Below are positions 34,899 to 43,500 of a DNA stretch of 55,209 nt, in pieces. The notes under the pieces are model-generated. The model had not been told where the DNA came from and did no database searches. It was given only the letters and a program-made list of their open reading frames with translations. This stretch comes from an uncultured Lachnospiraceae bacterium (GTDB lineage Bacteria > Bacillota > Clostridia > Lachnospirales > Lachnospiraceae), in the NCBI GenBank assembly GCA_910585825.1, contig CAJUEY010000020.1, forward strand, positions 1-55,209, given 5' to 3'. The position numbers and the translations under genes were made by a program. Numbering within the stretch: position 1 is the first letter of the stretch; every line of letters starts with the position of its first letter.

Positions 34899-35594
34899 AT
34901 GAATTATTTATGGGGTTTTATGATTCTCATCGGAGTTATATTCGCGGCTTTTAATGGAACGCTGCCGGAGGTTACGGAGGCGGCTGTCAGTTCGGCAAAA
35001 GAGGCGGTGGCTCTTTGTATTACGATGATGGGTGTGATGTCTTTTTGGGTGGGAATTATGCGGATTGCGGAAAATGCAGGGATTATAGAAGGAGCGACGA
35101 AAAAAATGAAACCGTTTCTTAGATTTCTGTTTCCCAATATACCGAAAGATCATCCGGCGAATCAATGTATCGCCACGAATATGATTGCCAATGTGTTTGG
35201 ACTTGGCTGGGCGGCGACGCCGGCCGGACTTAAGTCAATGGAAGAGTTGTCGAAGCTGGAGGCGGAGCGGGGGACGCCGGGGTATGTTTCGGAAGGGGAA
35301 AGCATTTTTGCGGACGGAAGGAAAATGAGGAACAAGGCAGGTAAGAATGGCGGTGAGCTGCCCGCTGCGGCGAGTGGAAAGAGCGGCAGGGTTGCCAGCA
35401 AGGAGATGTGTACGTTTTTGATTTTGAATATTTCATCCTTGCAGCTGATACCTGTGAATATGATTGCCTACCGCAGCCAGTACGGGAGCGTGAATCCGGC
35501 GGGGATTATCGCGCCGGCGATTGTGGCGACGTTTATCAGCACGGCGGTGGCGGTGGTGTATTGTAAGATGAGGGATAGAAAGCGGAGAGTGTGA
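34899..35594 (+). CDS. spmA: Spore maturation protein A with an extra loop
   Basis: 231 residues of a nucleoside-recognition/Gate-domain membrane protein involved in dehydration of the spore core (family knowledge). Start ATG 34899, eight bases after AAAAAAGG. Hydrophobic segments include YLWGFMILIGVIFAAF and the conserved CIATNMIANVFGLGWAATPAGLKSMEEL. Residues ~125-163 are an insertion of about 35 mostly polar residues, absent from the ~196-residue Bacillus protein. The C-terminal helix reads IIAPAIVATFISTAVAVVY. spmB, which normally follows immediately, is missing here; a recombinase-like cassette and a broken spmA copy follow instead. Confidence 0.9.
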   Translation: MNYLWGFMILIGVIFAAFNGTLPEVTEAAVSSAKEAVALCITMMGVMSFWVGIMRIAENAGIIEGATKKMKPFLRFLFPNIPKDHPANQCIATNMIANVFGLGWAATPAGLKSMEELSKLEAERGTPGYVSEGESIFADGRKMRNKAGKNGGELPAAASGKSGRVASKEMCTFLILNISSLQLIPVNMIAYRSQYGSVNPAGIIAPAIVATFISTAVAVVYCKMRDRKRRV

Positions 35595-35606
35595 GGGCTC
35601 TTCGCT
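35581..35606 (+). terminator. Hairpin at the spmA stop
   Basis: AGCGGAGAG pairs with CTCTTCGCT (one G-U). The T tract is weak. The decayed copy downstream has the same structure at the same place. Confidence 0.5.
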
Positions 35607-35624
35607 TATATATTTGTTAAAGCT

Positions 35625-35653
35625 TTGACATTATAAAATAAATAAATTAGAAT
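35625..35653 (+). promoter_or_regulatory. Sigma-A promoter of the recombinase-like/ATPase cassette
   Basis: TTGACA (35625-35630), 17-base spacer, TAGAAT (35648-35653), 57 bases before the start codon. Confidence 0.75.
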
Positions 35654-35709
35654 GAAACTTAAAATTCGATTACTTTTTCACAATAGAATTATGCATTGGA
35701 GGAACAAGA

Positions 35710-36735
35710 ATGGATGTAATGCTTAAGTTTAAAAATGAGTTTTTTGAAGAACGTAAAGATTTACTTAATAAAAATCATGTTTATCGAAATAATATCACTA
35801 AATTTATTAAATATTTAAGCTTGCCAGAAGTACAGTTATCAAACGCACCTGCTAGAATTAATATAAATGTAATCGAAGAATGTATCAGATATTATCATAA
35901 TGAAGGCGAACTTAATTCTAGATCAACCATGGAGTTCCATCTTGAGTCGGTTAAAAGCTTTTATGATTACTTAAGTGAGACAGGTAAAGCAACTGATATT
36001 TTTTCAAATTACAATTACAGTAAATTCAAAGATGAGATTGTTGAGAAATATGGCTTGCTGGAACCAGTAGAAAGAGGAAGCTATAAATGTGAGGATATCA
36101 AAACGATTCTAATTGAATTGGATAAGGCTATTGATAATTTTCAGGACGGATCCGCAGGAGTCAGAGAAGAAGAAAGACATCTACAAAGAATCATACTAAG
36201 GCTGTTTATTAAGCTGACATTAATTGCACCAGCAAAGAGAAGTGTAATTGCAGGTATCAAAAAATCAGATTTTACGGAGGAGTATAAAAAATTATCGATA
36301 AATGGCATTAATGTCAATATACCTTGTGGTTTGTCTAGAGATTTATGTGCGGCATTAAAATATGCAGAATCAAAGAATAAGGAAAGCGTAAAGGAAGGAG
36401 ATAATTTATTTGAATATTTGTATAAATATAAGGGCAAGTTTCGGGTAGAAAGTCTTAATACATGGTTTTATAATATTGCGCAAGACTTTGGGGTAATGGA
36501 GCATGAGTGCAAAGGTAAAAAAACTTTGGCTGTAGAGCCAATTAAAAATATGGCAATTCAAATGATGGTTGATAATATGATCAATCCTGTATTTATATCA
36601 AAAATAGCGGGACTTACACTTACTATGATTGAGTCTACATATTATCCCAAAGATTGGAGCGCTAAACGCGAGGAAGATATTAATAAGTACATTAATAAAA
36701 GTATAGCACAAAATGATTATTACTGTTATGTATAG
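35710..36735 (+). CDS. Degenerate tyrosine-recombinase-fold protein
   Basis: 341 residues, start after TTGGAGGAACAAGA. The plan resembles phage-type integrases: an N-terminal SAM-like helical domain (~20-100, STMEFHLESVKSFYDYL) and a C-terminal domain with the topology of the catalytic core. PAKRSVIAGIKKSDF matches the first arginine region, and EPIKNMAIQMMVDNMINPVFISKIAGLTLTMIESTYY aligns by eye with the HxxR ... LGH ... Y segment. However, the HxxR and LGH positions read IKNMA and AGL, so the second arginine and both histidines are missing, although a terminal tyrosine remains. It therefore probably binds DNA without ordinary recombinase activity. It shares a promoter with the ATPase-nuclease gene 32 bases downstream. 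Confidence 0.6.
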   Translation: MDVMLKFKNEFFEERKDLLNKNHVYRNNITKFIKYLSLPEVQLSNAPARININVIEECIRYYHNEGELNSRSTMEFHLESVKSFYDYLSETGKATDIFSNYNYSKFKDEIVEKYGLLEPVERGSYKCEDIKTILIELDKAIDNFQDGSAGVREEERHLQRIILRLFIKLTLIAPAKRSVIAGIKKSDFTEEYKKLSINGINVNIPCGLSRDLCAALKYAESKNKESVKEGDNLFEYLYKYKGKFRVESLNTWFYNIAQDFGVMEHECKGKKTLAVEPIKNMAIQMMVDNMINPVFISKIAGLTLTMIESTYYPKDWSAKREEDINKYINKSIAQNDYYCYV

Positions 36736-36767
36736 AATGCATTTTAAGCAGCAGGGAGTGTATAAGT

Positions 36768-38366
36768 ATGGGAATATATTTAAATCCAGGAAATGAACAG
36801 TTTGCGGTTTCTGTTAATTCTGAACTATATGTGGATAAGACAGAATTAATTAAATATACGAATAGCCGTATCGGAAAAGACAGACCATTGATCTGTTCCA
36901 GCAGACCGAGAAGGTTTGGGAAAACAATGGCGGTAACCATGTTGGCAGCATATTACAGTAAAGGATGTCATTCTGAAAAGCTGTTTGCAGGATTTAAAAT
37001 AAGTCGGAATGAATTTTTCAAAATGCATTTAAATAAGTATAATGTAATCTTTCTGGATATTCAGTGGATGTACGGAAATGCGCTTGAGGAAATGAGAAGA
37101 GATCCAACTCTTAAAGTAGTGAGTTATATTCAGGAACAGGTGATAGCTGAGTTAAGAGAGGAATACTCCGAATATGTCCAAGACGATGATATTTCACTGC
37201 CATCGGTATTGGCAAAAATTAATGTTATGACAAAAGATCAGTTTATCATTATTATTGATGAATGGGACTGTTTGTTCCGGGAGGACAAAAATAACGAAAA
37301 TCTTCAGAAAGAATATATCAATCTTTTAAGAGGGCTGTTTAAAGGAACGCCGTCAGGAGCTTTCTTAAAGCTTGCTTATATTACGGGAATTTTACCAATT
37401 AAAAAATACGGCACACAGTCAGCTTTAAATAATTTTCGAGAGCATACAATGGTCAGTCCAAGACAGATGGCAGAGTATGTCGGTTTTACAGAGACAGAGG
37501 TAAGAACTATTTGTAAAGAACATGACATGCCATTTAAAGAGATGCAAAGATGGTATGACGGATATTATTTTGAAAAGATAGGACATATTTATAGCCCTAA
37601 TTCAGTAATTGAAGCTATAGATAGTGGAGAATTCGGGAATTATTGGTCCGGAACAGAGACGTATGAGTCTTTGATGACGTACATTGCAATGGATTTTGGT
37701 GGGTTAAGACAATTGATTGTAGACATGCTGGGAGATCAGGGATGTAGTATTGACGTGGAATCATTTCAAAACGATATTACTTCATTTAAGTCTGCAGATG
37801 ATGTTATTACCCTGCTAATTCATATGGGATATCTGGCTTATGATAGTAAAACAAAAAAAGTTTTTATTCCAAATGATGAGGTGAGGAGTGTTTTTCTGCG
37901 GGCAATTAGAAATGATGGGTGGGAAGAAGTTATAAAGGCGGTTGATGCATCGGAAGCTTTACTTAAGGCAACTTTGGAGATGGACGAAAAAGCTGTGGCG
38001 CAGATGATACAGGAAGTCCATATGCAAAGTACGTCCAGTCTGATTTATAACAATGAAATTTCTTTGAGCAGTGTGATTGCGTTGGCATATTATAGTGCGT
38101 GCAGAGATTATACGCTTGTAAGAGAATTGCCGACAGGCAATGGATTTGCCGATATGGTTTTCCTTCCTAAACGTACATCTTTAAATCCGGCAATGATTGT
38201 GGAACTAAAATGGGATAAAACCGCAGAAGGAGCAATCGGTCAGATTAAAAGTAAAGGATATGTATCAGCCCTTAAAGAGTATAAAGGAAATATTTTGCTT
38301 GTCGGAATCAATTATGAGAAGAAAAGCAGAAAACATCAATGTAGGATAGAAAAATTTGAAATGTAA
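36768..38366 (+). CDS. AAA-ATPase-like protein with C-terminal PD-(D/E)XK nuclease domain (DUF1703)
   Basis: 532 residues, start after AGGGAGTGTATAAGT. The N-terminal AAA-ATPase-like domain (PF09820 type) starts with YVDKTELIKYTN and has the P-loop-like SRPRRFGKTMAV and Walker B FIIIIDEWD. The C-terminal DUF1703 domain (~430-532) carries the PD-(D/E)XK pattern: GFADMVFLP supplies the aspartate and MIVELKW the E-x-K, followed by IGQIKSKGYVSAL. The family is abundant in gut Bacteria, often in many copies, and its role is not established; nuclease activity is predicted. Here it forms a two-gene cassette with the recombinase-like protein, inserted where spmB is expected. Confidence 0.88.
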   Translation: MGIYLNPGNEQFAVSVNSELYVDKTELIKYTNSRIGKDRPLICSSRPRRFGKTMAVTMLAAYYSKGCHSEKLFAGFKISRNEFFKMHLNKYNVIFLDIQWMYGNALEEMRRDPTLKVVSYIQEQVIAELREEYSEYVQDDDISLPSVLAKINVMTKDQFIIIIDEWDCLFREDKNNENLQKEYINLLRGLFKGTPSGAFLKLAYITGILPIKKYGTQSALNNFREHTMVSPRQMAEYVGFTETEVRTICKEHDMPFKEMQRWYDGYYFEKIGHIYSPNSVIEAIDSGEFGNYWSGTETYESLMTYIAMDFGGLRQLIVDMLGDQGCSIDVESFQNDITSFKSADDVITLLIHMGYLAYDSKTKKVFIPNDEVRSVFLRAIRNDGWEEVIKAVDASEALLKATLEMDEKAVAQMIQEVHMQSTSSLIYNNEISLSSVIALAYYSACRDYTLVRELPTGNGFADMVFLPKRTSLNPAMIVELKWDKTAEGAIGQIKSKGYVSALKEYKGNILLVGINYEKKSRKHQCRIEKFEM

Positions 38367-38421
38367 TTTTTGCAGTATCATAAATTATTAAAAAGTTCTT
38401 GTCATTAATTTGACACAAGAG

Positions 38422-38731
38422 GGCTTAAAAGCCATGGAGGAATTAGAGAAACTGGAGGCGGAGAGAGGGACGCCGGGGTATGCATCTATGCATCGGCAGA
38501 CGGAATTGTTACAAGTGGCGGCGCGGAGGTGATAGGCGGGCATGGTAGAGGAAGTCTGCCAGATGGTTTGGAGTCTGCGGGCAGTGGAAAGGGAAAGTGG
38601 GAGCGTGTCGCCAGCAGTACGGCAGTGTAAATCCTGCGAGGATTATCGCACCGGCAATTGTGGCAACGTTTATCAGTACTTTGGCGGCGATGGTGTATTG
38701 TAAAGTGAAGGAGAGAAAACGGAGAGACTGA
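38422..38731 (+). pseudogene. Decayed second copy of the spmA 3' half
   Basis: GLKAMEELEKLEAERGTPGY at 38422 matches GLKSMEELSKLEAERGTPGY of the intact gene. A stop and frameshifts follow within the inserted loop region. The frame resumes as GSGKGKWERVAS, then about 25 residues of the membrane segment are missing. From 38616 it matches again as QYGSVNPARIIAPAIVATFIS to the stop at 38731. The missing block is bounded by CAGC/CCAG in both copies, suggesting deletion at short repeats. The 5' half of the gene is absent. The extra loop of the local spmA is present here too, so this is a paralogous duplication and not an unrelated homologue. Confidence 0.8.
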
Positions 38732-38745
38732 GGCTCTCCGTTTTT
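38716..38745 (+). terminator. Terminator at the end of the spmA remnant
   Basis: AAACGGAGAG and CTCTCCGTTT form a ten-base stem around seven bases, ending in TTTTT; it overlaps the remnant's stop codon. Confidence 0.75.
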
Positions 38746-38881
38746 GTAGAACCATCAATTTTTATATGATGCAATTTCGTATCACTGATTGCGCAAAAAC
38801 TCGTATATGCAGAAATGATGGCTTATATAGATAAATGTAAAACATTGGCTGGAATTTTCATGTACTGGAAAATAAAAAAGC

Positions 38882-40243
38882 TTATGATGTTTGCTTTTTG
38901 AAAAAAGCGTCAATATTTTGTTTAATTTCTGCCGGCTGCAGGTGCTTTAATAAATATCCTGTGGGTTTTAATGACCGTACCTTTATTACGCTTTCCGGGT
39001 CGTTTCTTCCGGTCAGGAAAATAACCGGAAGATTCGCAAAGGCTTTTTCCGAACGGAGCATTTCTAAGGTCTGCCTCCCGTCGCATACAGGCATTTCGTA
39101 GTCCAAAAGAACCAAATCCGGTTGATTTAAAGTAATCATCCGGATTGCAGCTACTCCGGATTCTGCAAATGAAATATCATAATCTTCGCTTAATAACGCT
39201 TTCATATGCTGCCGTATGGTTGCAGAATCGTCTACGATAAGTATTTTTGGCTTGGAATCTGCTTGTTGTTGTTCTTCCCGATTCATAAGGTATTTTTTGA
39301 CTTCTTCTATGGCATTGTCTGCTGCGATGGGGGTTCCTATATTGCTTTGAAGCAAATGAGGCGCAATGGCGCAATAGGAAAAATATCCGGCTCCGGTGTT
39401 GAACAGCAGACTGACATGCAGATTTTCTTTCTCAAAAATCTTTTGAAACTGCTCGTAGGAGAGAAGGTTTTCTGATTTTAGTTCGTAGGATTCATCTGTC
39501 TGGAAATATTCCATAACACGCTCTACAAATTGTCTTGCTGTATATCTGGCGGCATGAACCAGCAGGTTGTCTAATTTGTTTGACTGGATGCCTAAGATTT
39601 TTCCAACGGTGTTGATTAAGAGTTTTTCTTCAAAAACTAAAATAACTTCCTGTTTTTTTTCGTTTTTGGGGGTTCCGTATATCAGGCGGTAATATACGCC
39701 GTTTCCGAATTTTTCTCCTCTGTAAGCATCGCTGATTAAATGAGATTCCAGGTGAAACATATCAAATATCAACTGAATAATTACTTTTTTCATGGCTTCT
39801 AGATCTTCACCGGGAAGGCGGTTCGTCCATTTCCGCAGGTTATGCTTTCCTGTAATTGCAAGATCTTCAGTCAGAGTGTGGCCGATCAGCCAGCCGGCGC
39901 ATACGCCGAGAAAATGCTCTACTGCTTCAGTGGAATAATCGGTCTCTTCTAATTCCTGTTCAAGCGCGGGAAGCGTATTTTCGCGAAATCCTTTATGTAT
40001 ATGTTTGTGCTGTTCAAAACCTTCATAATGAATGGAAGCCATATATGCCTCTTCGTCTGAAAAATGTTTTACCGCATGTCCTTTAAAAAATTTGATTCCT
40101 TCCTGACACGCCCATTGACTGCTGGCTTCCTCATCCTTGAAAGCAAAGAGTTTGTTAATTATTTTGAAAAGTTTCTGATGCTCTTTGTCGATGATATCTA
40201 CTCCAATATTGAAATTTTCCTGCCATACAAAACGAGTGTCCAT
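38882..40243 (-). CDS. Hemerythrin-CheX-like-response regulator fusion
   Basis: 453 residues; ATG 40243 lies eight bases after AAAGGAGG. Residues 1-135 are a bacteriohemerythrin with the diiron ligands H22, H60, E64, H79, H83 and the late H-x4-D (WLIGHTLTEDL), so it should bind oxygen or sense redox state. The middle region (~170-320; VILVFEEKLLINTVGKILG) resembles the CheX/CheC fold of CheY-P phosphatases, though the catalytic E-x2-N was not confirmed. The C-terminus (~330-453) is a receiver domain: ILIVDDSATIRQHM, LVLLDYEMPVCDG with the phosphoacceptor Asp, VIFLTG and the KPTGYLLKHL lysine region. An oxygen-responsive signalling protein in an anaerobe is the natural reading. No chemotaxis or kinase gene is nearby. 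Confidence 0.85.
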   Translation of the reverse strand: MDTRFVWQENFNIGVDIIDKEHQKLFKIINKLFAFKDEEASSQWACQEGIKFFKGHAVKHFSDEEAYMASIHYEGFEQHKHIHKGFRENTLPALEQELEETDYSTEAVEHFLGVCAGWLIGHTLTEDLAITGKHNLRKWTNRLPGEDLEAMKKVIIQLIFDMFHLESHLISDAYRGEKFGNGVYYRLIYGTPKNEKKQEVILVFEEKLLINTVGKILGIQSNKLDNLLVHAARYTARQFVERVMEYFQTDESYELKSENLLSYEQFQKIFEKENLHVSLLFNTGAGYFSYCAIAPHLLQSNIGTPIAADNAIEEVKKYLMNREEQQQADSKPKILIVDDSATIRQHMKALLSEDYDISFAESGVAAIRMITLNQPDLVLLDYEMPVCDGRQTLEMLRSEKAFANLPVIFLTGRNDPESVIKVRSLKPTGYLLKHLQPAEIKQNIDAFFKKQTS

Positions 40244-40397
40244 GTAAAAATCCTCCTTTGCCAAAGTCAAAAATTATAAATTTATTATACAATATAGTAG
40301 GTTTGCAATGCAATCATAAATGTTTGAGATTTTCCATGAATTCAAATAAATGATTTCCTTATCTGTGACAGAATACACTTGCCAAAGCAGTCAAAAC

Positions 40398-40436
40398 AAT
40401 CGGGAGCCGGGAAAGAGGCTCCGCCTCCCGATTTAT
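40398..40436. terminator. GC-rich hairpin between divergent genes
   Basis: AATCGGGAG (40398-40406) pairs with CTCCCGATT (40425-40433), followed by TATTTGT. It lies upstream of both divergent genes, so it may insulate the promoters or be a leftover terminator. Confidence 0.5.
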
Positions 40437-40462
40437 TTGTCAACATATTATTATAAAATATA

Positions 40463-40491
40463 TTGACAAAATATGAAAGCCTTCATATAGT
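40463..40491 (+). promoter_or_regulatory. Promoter of the NACHT gene with an embedded palindrome
   Basis: TTGACA (40463-40468), 17-base spacer, TATAGT (40486-40491). ATATGAA (40471-40477) and TTCATAT (40482-40488) are exact inverted arms lying between the two boxes and overlapping the -10, a typical place for a repressor operator. Confidence 0.7.
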
Positions 40492-40551
40492 TGAAATAAA
40501 AGATACAGGAGACAGGAAGGGCTGTCAAATCATACAAAAGAGGTGATCTGC

Positions 40552-43500
40552 ATGGAAACGGATTATATAGGAAAAGCGACATTTACAGAGGTTTATCGAT
40601 TTTTAAAAGACAAGCCTAACGGTGAGCTCTTTCAGGCGTTCAAAAGCCTGTTTGGCGTCGGGCTTTTATTTTTTCCGGCGCTCATGTGTCAGGATGTTGG
40701 AATAATTACGGATATCGCCACTGGAGCGACGCTTGCCGGAGCAGGCGTCGGAACAATCATAGGCAAAGCGGCGAAATATACCGTTTCGCTGTTTTGGAAT
40801 CAGGAGCATAAAGATTATGCAGCCAGATATGATCAAATGCAGATGGCACAGGTTATGTTGGTGTATGCGTCTTATTTTGATACAATCAGTCAGTATCTGC
40901 CTGATGAAAACGGAGAGATCATCCTTTCTTCCGGTGACCGGCGGAAGATTTCTCAAAATGGATTTCAGGCATATTTGAAGAAACTGGAAAAATCAGCGCA
41001 GCGAAATAAAAATATGCCAAAGCTATTGGAACATGAAATTGCTCTCCCCAATCCGGCAAGGGGATTTTCGCAGTATAAAGAAGAATTGAAAAAATTTTAT
41101 GAGGCGATAAACATAGAATTTATAAAATTCTTTGAGGAGTGTTCTTTTTGGAAAGAAATTACAGTGTCTGCCGACAGCATTGACGGAGCACAGAAGAAAT
41201 TCTTTTTGAATTTGCTGGAAAAATTACCGGAGAATGCATTATGCACCTACGAAAAACAATATTTTGAGCTGTCAAAGGAATTTCCGGAATTTGCCGTCTG
41301 GGCCAACCATGCGGAGCACGTCCGTATGGAAACACAACTTGACATTGGTTTTCAGAACATAGCCAAAGAAATGGAGCAGTTGAGAAAATGCCTGAGCGGC
41401 AGAGAAAATGAAACGGCGGAAACGCTGAGCCACTATCAGAAAAAATATGAGAATTATGTAAAAACAGCGGTAATTGAAGGTAAAGAGAACGATTTTGCCG
41501 GAGATATCATATTTCCGGCGAAAAAAGAAATATTTGTGCCGCAGTCGTTTCAGGCGCTTACTTATCACGGAGCTTTGCAATTAGAAAAAAGCGACGCTTG
41601 GAAGGGCTCTTTTTTGGGAGAAGATATCGGCCGTTATATCAGAAGCGTTTTACAGCATCCCAAATATGGGGAGTTTCCGATGCTGATTCTGGGGCTGCCC
41701 GGAGCAGGAAAAACCCTCCTGTGCCATATGCTTGCCGCGCAGATTCTATCCGCTGAATATTATGTTATCATTATCCGTCTCCGGGATGCGATTGCGGAAA
41801 ATACCATAATAAAACAAATTGACGCCCAGATTGAGCGTGATTTTGGAGATGACTGTACATGGAATGATTTGAGAAGAAATATAAAGGATAAACCATTTCT
41901 GCTGATATTTGACGGATATGACGAGCTGCTGCAGGCAAGCGGAAAGACGCATTCGGATTATCTGAATAAAATCGCGGAATTTCAGGCAGATCACAGATCC
42001 TATTATCATAGTATGGTACGCTGTATTGTAACAAGCAGAGAGACTTTGATTGATAAAGCGGCAATTCCTGCAGGATGTCCCGTTCTGCGGCTTTGTGAGT
42101 TTGACGAGGAACGGATTGGAGCCTGGTGTAGAATCTGGAATCAGGCAAATGAGCAGTACTTTGTCAATCATCATGTTGACAGACTTGAAATTGCTTCTGC
42201 CGGCAAGGTGAGAGAGCTTGCGGGACAGCCGCTTTTGCTCTTAATGCTGGCGTTATATGAAATGAATGGAAATCGTTTGCAGGAACAAGGAGACATCAGC
42301 CGTGCAAAACTGTATGATAAGCTGATTCAGGATTTTGTGATCAGAGAGAAGGAAAAGGATGCGAAATTCCGACAGCTGCCGCAAAAGAAAAAAGACGAGG
42401 AGGTTCGAAAGGGATTTCATTATCTGGGGATGGCCGCTCTTGGAATGTATAACCGCAAACAGCTTTATATACGGACGACAGATCTGAATCGGGATATGAA
42501 TTTTCTGACAAAGGAAGACGGTTTTGCCATAGATGCAGAGGAGAATGCGCTGGAAGCTGGAGAAAAACTGGTGGGCAGCTTCTTTTTCATTCACAGTTCG
42601 AAATCTACGGCGAAAAAGAATGGAAGAGACACACAGACAGCGGCTTATGAATTCTTACATAATACATTCGGCGAATTTTTGACGGCGCACTTTATTCTGG
42701 AACTGGCATTTGGCCTGATTCAGCGGCAGCTCCGGGATGAAGATCTGGATGAAAATTTTATCTGGACAGAGACGTTAAAGAAAAAATGGCATATCAGTCT
42801 TGCGTATACGCCCCTCTTTACCAGACCGGTGGTGCTTCATATGATCCATGAAATGTCGGATATTATGGCGCGGGAGCGGGGGATTGATTCAGAAAAAGTT
42901 CAGGAGGCGCTGGATATCCTGTTTCGCCATGAGATCGGCCAGATTATAAAAGGAAACGCTTTTTCCAAAATAGACAGTACGCTGAAGATGCAGGGAAATC
43001 CTCTGGAACATCCGGAGCTGATGCTGCATATGGCTGCATATAGTATGAATCTGGTTTTGCTGCGGGTAACCATTTGCTCGGATTTCGTTGACTTTACAGA
43101 ATCATTGGGAACGGCTGAAGACTGGCGGAAACTGACGCATATGTGGAGGTATGCGTTTTCCGAGGAAGAGCTGGTAGGAATGTCCTGTCTGCTTAGGCTG
43201 GAGCGCACAGAGAAACCGTACAGGCTTGTCTATCAATATGATGAGGAAGCGGCAAACCGTACGGCTTCTTTTTCAAAACTGGACAGGATGTGCCGGGTAG
43301 CCAATATTTTGGGAGAAGATGCGGAATATGCGGTGTTTAGCGCGTATCTCTATCCGATGAATCCGAGGATATGCAAGGTGATCGAGCAGGAAGAATTGCA
43401 GGTAGAAACGCAGTATGCGTTAAAAGAAACAATGCAGTGTATTTTGAGCACGGAGCTTAAGGGGGAAAAACTGACGAATGCACTGCTGTTTCTGCAAATG

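Noticed and set aside
35710..36735. Active site-specific integrase with spmA as attachment site
   Set aside because: Catalytic residues appear lost, and the two spmA 3' ends differ at many positions, whereas true attachment repeats would be identical.
40398..40436. Riboswitch upstream of the NACHT gene
   Set aside because: The hairpin lies upstream of the promoter at 40463, so it would not be in the transcript.
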